Position numbers and translations under genes: made by a program. 6,229 nucleotides of DNA from Actinomycetota bacterium (lineage in GTDB: Bacteria; Actinomycetota; Actinomycetes; S36-B12; UBA10799). Shown piece by piece: positions 5,741 to 6,229 of this stretch (position 1 is its first letter; each line of letters opens with the position of its first letter). A model generated the notes under the pieces. The model was not told where the DNA came from and searched no databases. It saw only the letters and a program-made list of their open reading frames with translations. The stretch spans positions 1-6,229 of the forward strand of contig JAUPKO010000282.1 of the NCBI GenBank assembly GCA_030837395.1, written 5' to 3'.

Positions 5741-6229
5741 ATGAGCCGGGCGCCCGAGCCACGGGCCCGCGAGCGTTTTCCGGACCAACTCCGAGGCCTG
5801 GCGCTGCTCGGCATCGTGGTGGTCAACGCGCCCTACCTGGCGATCAGTTCCGATGGCTATACCGATGCGTCCCTCGCCACCCCTGTCGACGAGGCGGTGG
5901 CAATGCTCACCACGCTCATCGCCGAGGGCAAGTTCTACCTGTTGTTCTCATTCCTGTTCGGCTACAGCACGAACTTCATCGTCAAAGGCGGGGGCCCACC
6001 CGACCGCCGCAGGTATCGCCGGCGCCTCGTGGGCCTGGCGGTCATCGGCTTGGCCCACGCGATCTTCCTGTTCATCGGCGACATCCTGTTGTCCTACGCC
6101 ATCCTCGGGTCGGGTCTGCTGTTGCTCACCCGACGACGGGACCGGATAGTGTATCGAGCAGCAGCCATCAGCGCGGTGGTGGGTCTGGCCTGGCTGGCCC
6201 TGGTCGCCGCGGAGGCCGCGCTCAGCAGC
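5741..6229 (+). CDS. DUF418 / YeiB-type integral membrane protein, N-terminal part, 3' end cut by window
   Basis: The frame is open from ATG 5741 to the window edge (163 residues, no stop; the edge falls on a codon boundary). The N-terminus shows the family pattern: a charged start, then RFPDQLRGLALLGIVVVNAP (residues 12-31) as the first membrane segment, FYLLFSFLFGYSTNFI (65-80) as the second, the basic loop DRRRYRRRL (88-96), then GLAHAIFLFIGDILLSYAIL (103-122) and a further helix at ~142-160. The RGLALLGI, LFSFLFGY and HA-GDIL-YAI-G motifs are typical of DUF418 proteins, which have about 8-10 helices and ~350-400 residues. Their biochemical role is not settled; a transport function has been suggested. 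The gene lies 37 bases after the Fe-S gene on the same strand, but the hairpin and -10-like hexamer between them suggest separate transcription. Confidence 0.88.
   Translation, partial: MSRAPEPRARERFPDQLRGLALLGIVVVNAPYLAISSDGYTDASLATPVDEAVAMLTTLIAEGKFYLLFSFLFGYSTNFIVKGGGPPDRRRYRRRLVGLAVIGLAHAIFLFIGDILLSYAILGSGLLLLTRRRDRIVYRAAAISAVVGLAWLALVAAEAALSS

Noticed and set aside
1..6229. Phage-defence island, mobile element or CRISPR array
   Set aside because: No transposase, integrase, direct-repeat array, nuclease or methylase is visible, and composition and gene packing look uniform. The SNF2/SWIM pair alone is not enough to call a defence system.

Overview
This 6.2 kb, GC-rich (roughly two-thirds G+C) window is compact bacterial chromosome. 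It looks like a mycobacterium or close relative (Mycolicibacterium-type). Reasons: GTG starts are frequent, third codon positions are GC-biased, the SNF2 helicase / SWIM protein pair resembles the one I recall at M. tuberculosis helZ, and gene boundaries are tight, including two GTGA start/stop overlaps. The species call is inference. I see no rRNA, tRNA, CRISPR array, insertion sequence or integration scar, and no non-coding stretch longer than about 110 bases.

Layout. (1) Bases 1-1847 (+) carry the C-terminal 614 residues of a large SNF2-family ATPase/helicase, cut by the left edge. (2) Bases 1844-2428 (+) carry a small SWIM zinc-finger protein whose GTG start overlaps the helicase stop by 4 bases. 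(3) After a 73-base convergent gap, an operon reads leftward from about 5095. It holds an exported alpha/beta-hydrolase of the secretory-lipase type (3752-5095, -), followed with another 4-base overlap by an unrecognised, very hydrophobic polytopic membrane protein (2502-3755, -). (4) A 110-base divergent promoter region separates this from a rightward gene (5206-5703, +). Its product joins a divergent three-cysteine 4Fe-4S-type domain to a CDGSH iron-sulfur domain. (5) After 37 bases that hold a GC hairpin and a -10-like hexamer comes a DUF418/YeiB-type membrane protein (5741 onward, +), cut by the right edge.

How the genes work together. The helicase and SWIM protein are probably one functional unit acting on nucleic acid. 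The lipase and its coupled membrane partner look like a cell-envelope unit: an exported hydrolase for lipid or ester substrates plus a possible transporter, channel or anchor. The double Fe-S protein and the DUF418 protein may be separate transcription units. No strong defence island or mobile element is visible. The least explained items are the roughly 12-helix membrane protein tied to the lipase and the two-cluster Fe-S fusion.
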